Origin: a virus
Virus record (IMG/VR): IMGVR_UViG_3300029624_000048
Coordinates: 1-32,153 of that record
Strand: one strand, 5' to 3'
Length of the DNA stretch: 32,153 nucleotides
The notes below the pieces were generated by a model. The model did no database searches, had not been told where the DNA came from, and was given only the letters and a program-made list of their open reading frames with translations. Position numbers and translations under genes: made by a program. Positions 31,220 through 32,153 of the stretch are shown here, in pieces (positions within the stretch are counted from its first letter, which is position 1; each line of letters starts with the position of its first letter).

Positions 31220-31514
31220 TCTGCGTCATCTCCTTAGCCTTCAAGCTGTAATGGATCTTACCATCTTTCGTCTCCGCTTTGACGATGTTTTCAGACTGAA
31301 GGATCTGTAATAGTTCCAACCAATGCTGATCTGGATTGAATGGATTCAGGACGGGCGTTTCGCCATGCAGCCATCCTATACCGTAGCGGCTGAAATCATG
31401 CTTGTCGGCAAGTTCGTCGAACTGATCCTAGTCTATCCCGCCATCGAGCCAGTCCGCAATCACTGAGATCTGCTTGCCGTAGGCTTCCAGATGTTCTGGG
31501 ATGGCGTCAGTCAT
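31212..31514 (-). pseudogene. Small gene interrupted by an in-frame TAG
   Basis: The frame from ATG 31514 to TGA 31214-31212 would encode 100 residues with one TAG codon at position 29 (31430-31428). Before it is MTDAIPEHLEAYGKQ...DWLDGGID, and after it DQFDELADKHDFSRYGIGWL through SLKAKEMTQND. Both halves look coding and the boundaries fit the ATGACTGA junctions of the neighbouring genes, so this was one gene. Possibilities are a true nonsense mutation, suppression of TAG in the host or phage, a sequence error, or a gene truncated to 28 residues. No other TAG interrupts a gene in the window, so general recoding is not supported. Confidence 0.6.
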
Positions 31515-31824
31515 TCAGGCCTTCGGCTTCGGTCTGTTGGGCTTTGGCTTTGATCCGGGCTTGCAGGGCATTGTCGTCTCCTAGGATTTTGAGAAGGTGG
31601 ATAAGGCGGTTTACAGCTCGGAAGCCTTGATTAACCTCTGTGATTGCAGGCGCACCATACGGCAGTTTCAATGCTGCCTTAAGGTCGTTCAAGCAGTTTC
31701 GCGCAACAATTAAGCCCTTATGGGATTTGTCCGCTAACGCAATTGCCTCCGCTAGCATTTCCGCTTGCTCGTCTGTCACGAGTCTGACAATCTCTTCGAG
31801 ATGACCATCTTGCTGAGGATTCAT
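31507..31824 (-). CDS. Small helical protein, unknown
   Basis: This gene encodes 105 residues, mostly helical (EEIVRLVTDEQAEMLAEAIA, NCLNDLKAALKLPYG, RLIHLLKILGDDNALQARIK). Its stop lies within the ATGACTGA overlap that starts the next gene. It follows a 53-70 base gap. It has no recognised domain. Confidence 0.55.
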   Translation of the reverse strand: MNPQQDGHLEEIVRLVTDEQAEMLAEAIALADKSHKGLIVARNCLNDLKAALKLPYGAPAITEVNQGFRAVNRLIHLLKILGDDNALQARIKAKAQQTEAEGLND

Positions 31825-31894
31825 GCGCCGATTCTACTCTAGCCCTTCTTGACGGCAAACACCTGGAAAGGCAAAAACCACAGATAAAACATGA

Positions 31895-32153
31895 TCAGGA
31901 CGAGCCGTCGTAAACGGATACTTTCTGACCCGAGGCCACGCCCCGGAATATTTCCGTGTTTGCCGGAACAAACTGCATGCTGGCCGTTGCCGTGGGGTTG
32001 CTGCCAAATTTGATGTGGCAATTGGCATCGGCTATAAACCGGATGATCGTCGTGTTTGTGTTAAACGCACTCGACTGCGTTGCCGTCGTGAAACTTACGG
32101 TCTGATCTGCGATGCCGGGCTCCCCAGGCGTTTGAACGCCTTCACCGCCCTGA
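31895..32153 (-). CDS. Partial small beta-rich phage structural protein (cut by window edge)
   Basis: The frame is open at the right window edge and ends at TGA 31897-31895, giving 85 visible residues. The segment TTIIRFIADANCHIKFGSNP, then ATASMQFVPANTEIFRGVAS and GQKVSVYDGSS resembles a widespread small beta-sandwich phage protein found among structural genes. The start is outside the window. Its place upstream of the small-gene run and terminase is unusual for a tail or decoration protein, but family members are seen in various positions. Confidence 0.6.
   Translation of the reverse strand, partial: QGGEGVQTPGEPGIADQTVSFTTATQSSAFNTNTTIIRFIADANCHIKFGSNPTATASMQFVPANTEIFRGVASGQKVSVYDGSS

Noticed and set aside
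31839-31892. A 17-codon hydrophobic peptide (MFYLWFLPFQVF...) just after the partial gene at the right edge
   Set aside because: Possible, but it has no convincing ribosome-binding site and no partner; too short to support as a gene.
31212-32153. General reassignment of TAG in this phage
   Set aside because: Several genes here end in TAG exactly at junctions with the next gene (for example those ending at 30057, 13068 and 13959), so TAG works as a normal stop.
1-32153. tRNA genes, CRISPR arrays, insertion sequences, integrase or attachment sites
   Set aside because: I found no cloverleaf, no regularly spaced repeats, no transposase and no integrase-like protein by reading both strands.

Overview
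The window reads as about 32 kb of a tailed, short-tailed (P22-like, podovirus-type) phage or prophage. The signs are a large terminase, a very long P22-type portal, a scaffold and coat pair, gp4-like and gp10-like head-completion proteins, a set of DNA-ejection proteins with a virion lysin, tail fibres and a pectate-lyase-type tailspike. There is no tape measure, sheath or long-tail tube gene. Base composition is GC-rich, and the protein families (lysozyme with a C-terminal membrane segment, the '[11 protein letters not shown]' protein beside the terminase) resemble those of phages of Alphaproteobacteria. That host assignment is inference, and no integrase, repressor or replication gene is visible to settle lifestyle.

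Nearly everything is on the minus strand and is transcribed from right to left. From the right: a partial small beta-rich protein; a run of small tightly overlapping genes (31.8-30.1 kb) joined by a recurring 8-base overlap, one of them interrupted by an in-frame TAG; a small-terminase-region protein; an HNH-like homing endonuclease between it and the large terminase; terminase and portal (29.1-25.1 kb); two small proteins; scaffold, coat and decoration proteins (24.4-21.7 kb), closed by a hairpin terminator; an unusual fusion of a DUF115/MptE-like (Maf-like) domain with a SAM methyltransferase; three connector-region genes and the gp10-like stabiliser; a GNAT acetyltransferase; and then the ejection and virion-enzyme block (16.5-7.5 kb). 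That block holds an S74-type protein, an NPxF-repeat Pro-rich protein, an M15 peptidase, an ADP-ribosyltransferase-like (ART-PolyVal) protein and three large ejection proteins. Three tail fibre or tailspike genes follow (7.5-3.15 kb), then a strong terminator and the lysis module (3.1-0.87 kb): GH24 endolysin with a membrane tail, overlapping i-spanin and o-spanin, and three further membrane proteins.

Two places are on the plus strand. A two-gene membrane-protein cassette (9190-9641) sits against the grain between two ejection genes and has a good sigma-70-type promoter inside the opposing gene. At the far left (1-639) there is the end of a gene and a small zinc-ribbon protein, probably the edge of a rightward module, followed by a non-coding stretch rich in inverted repeats.

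The most unusual content is the enzymatic cargo placed among virion genes: the DUF115-methyltransferase fusion, the GNAT protein and the ART-PolyVal protein. The first two are candidates for modifying virion or host glycans or proteins, and the third is a candidate effector delivered with the DNA. These roles are inferred from domain type and gene position only.
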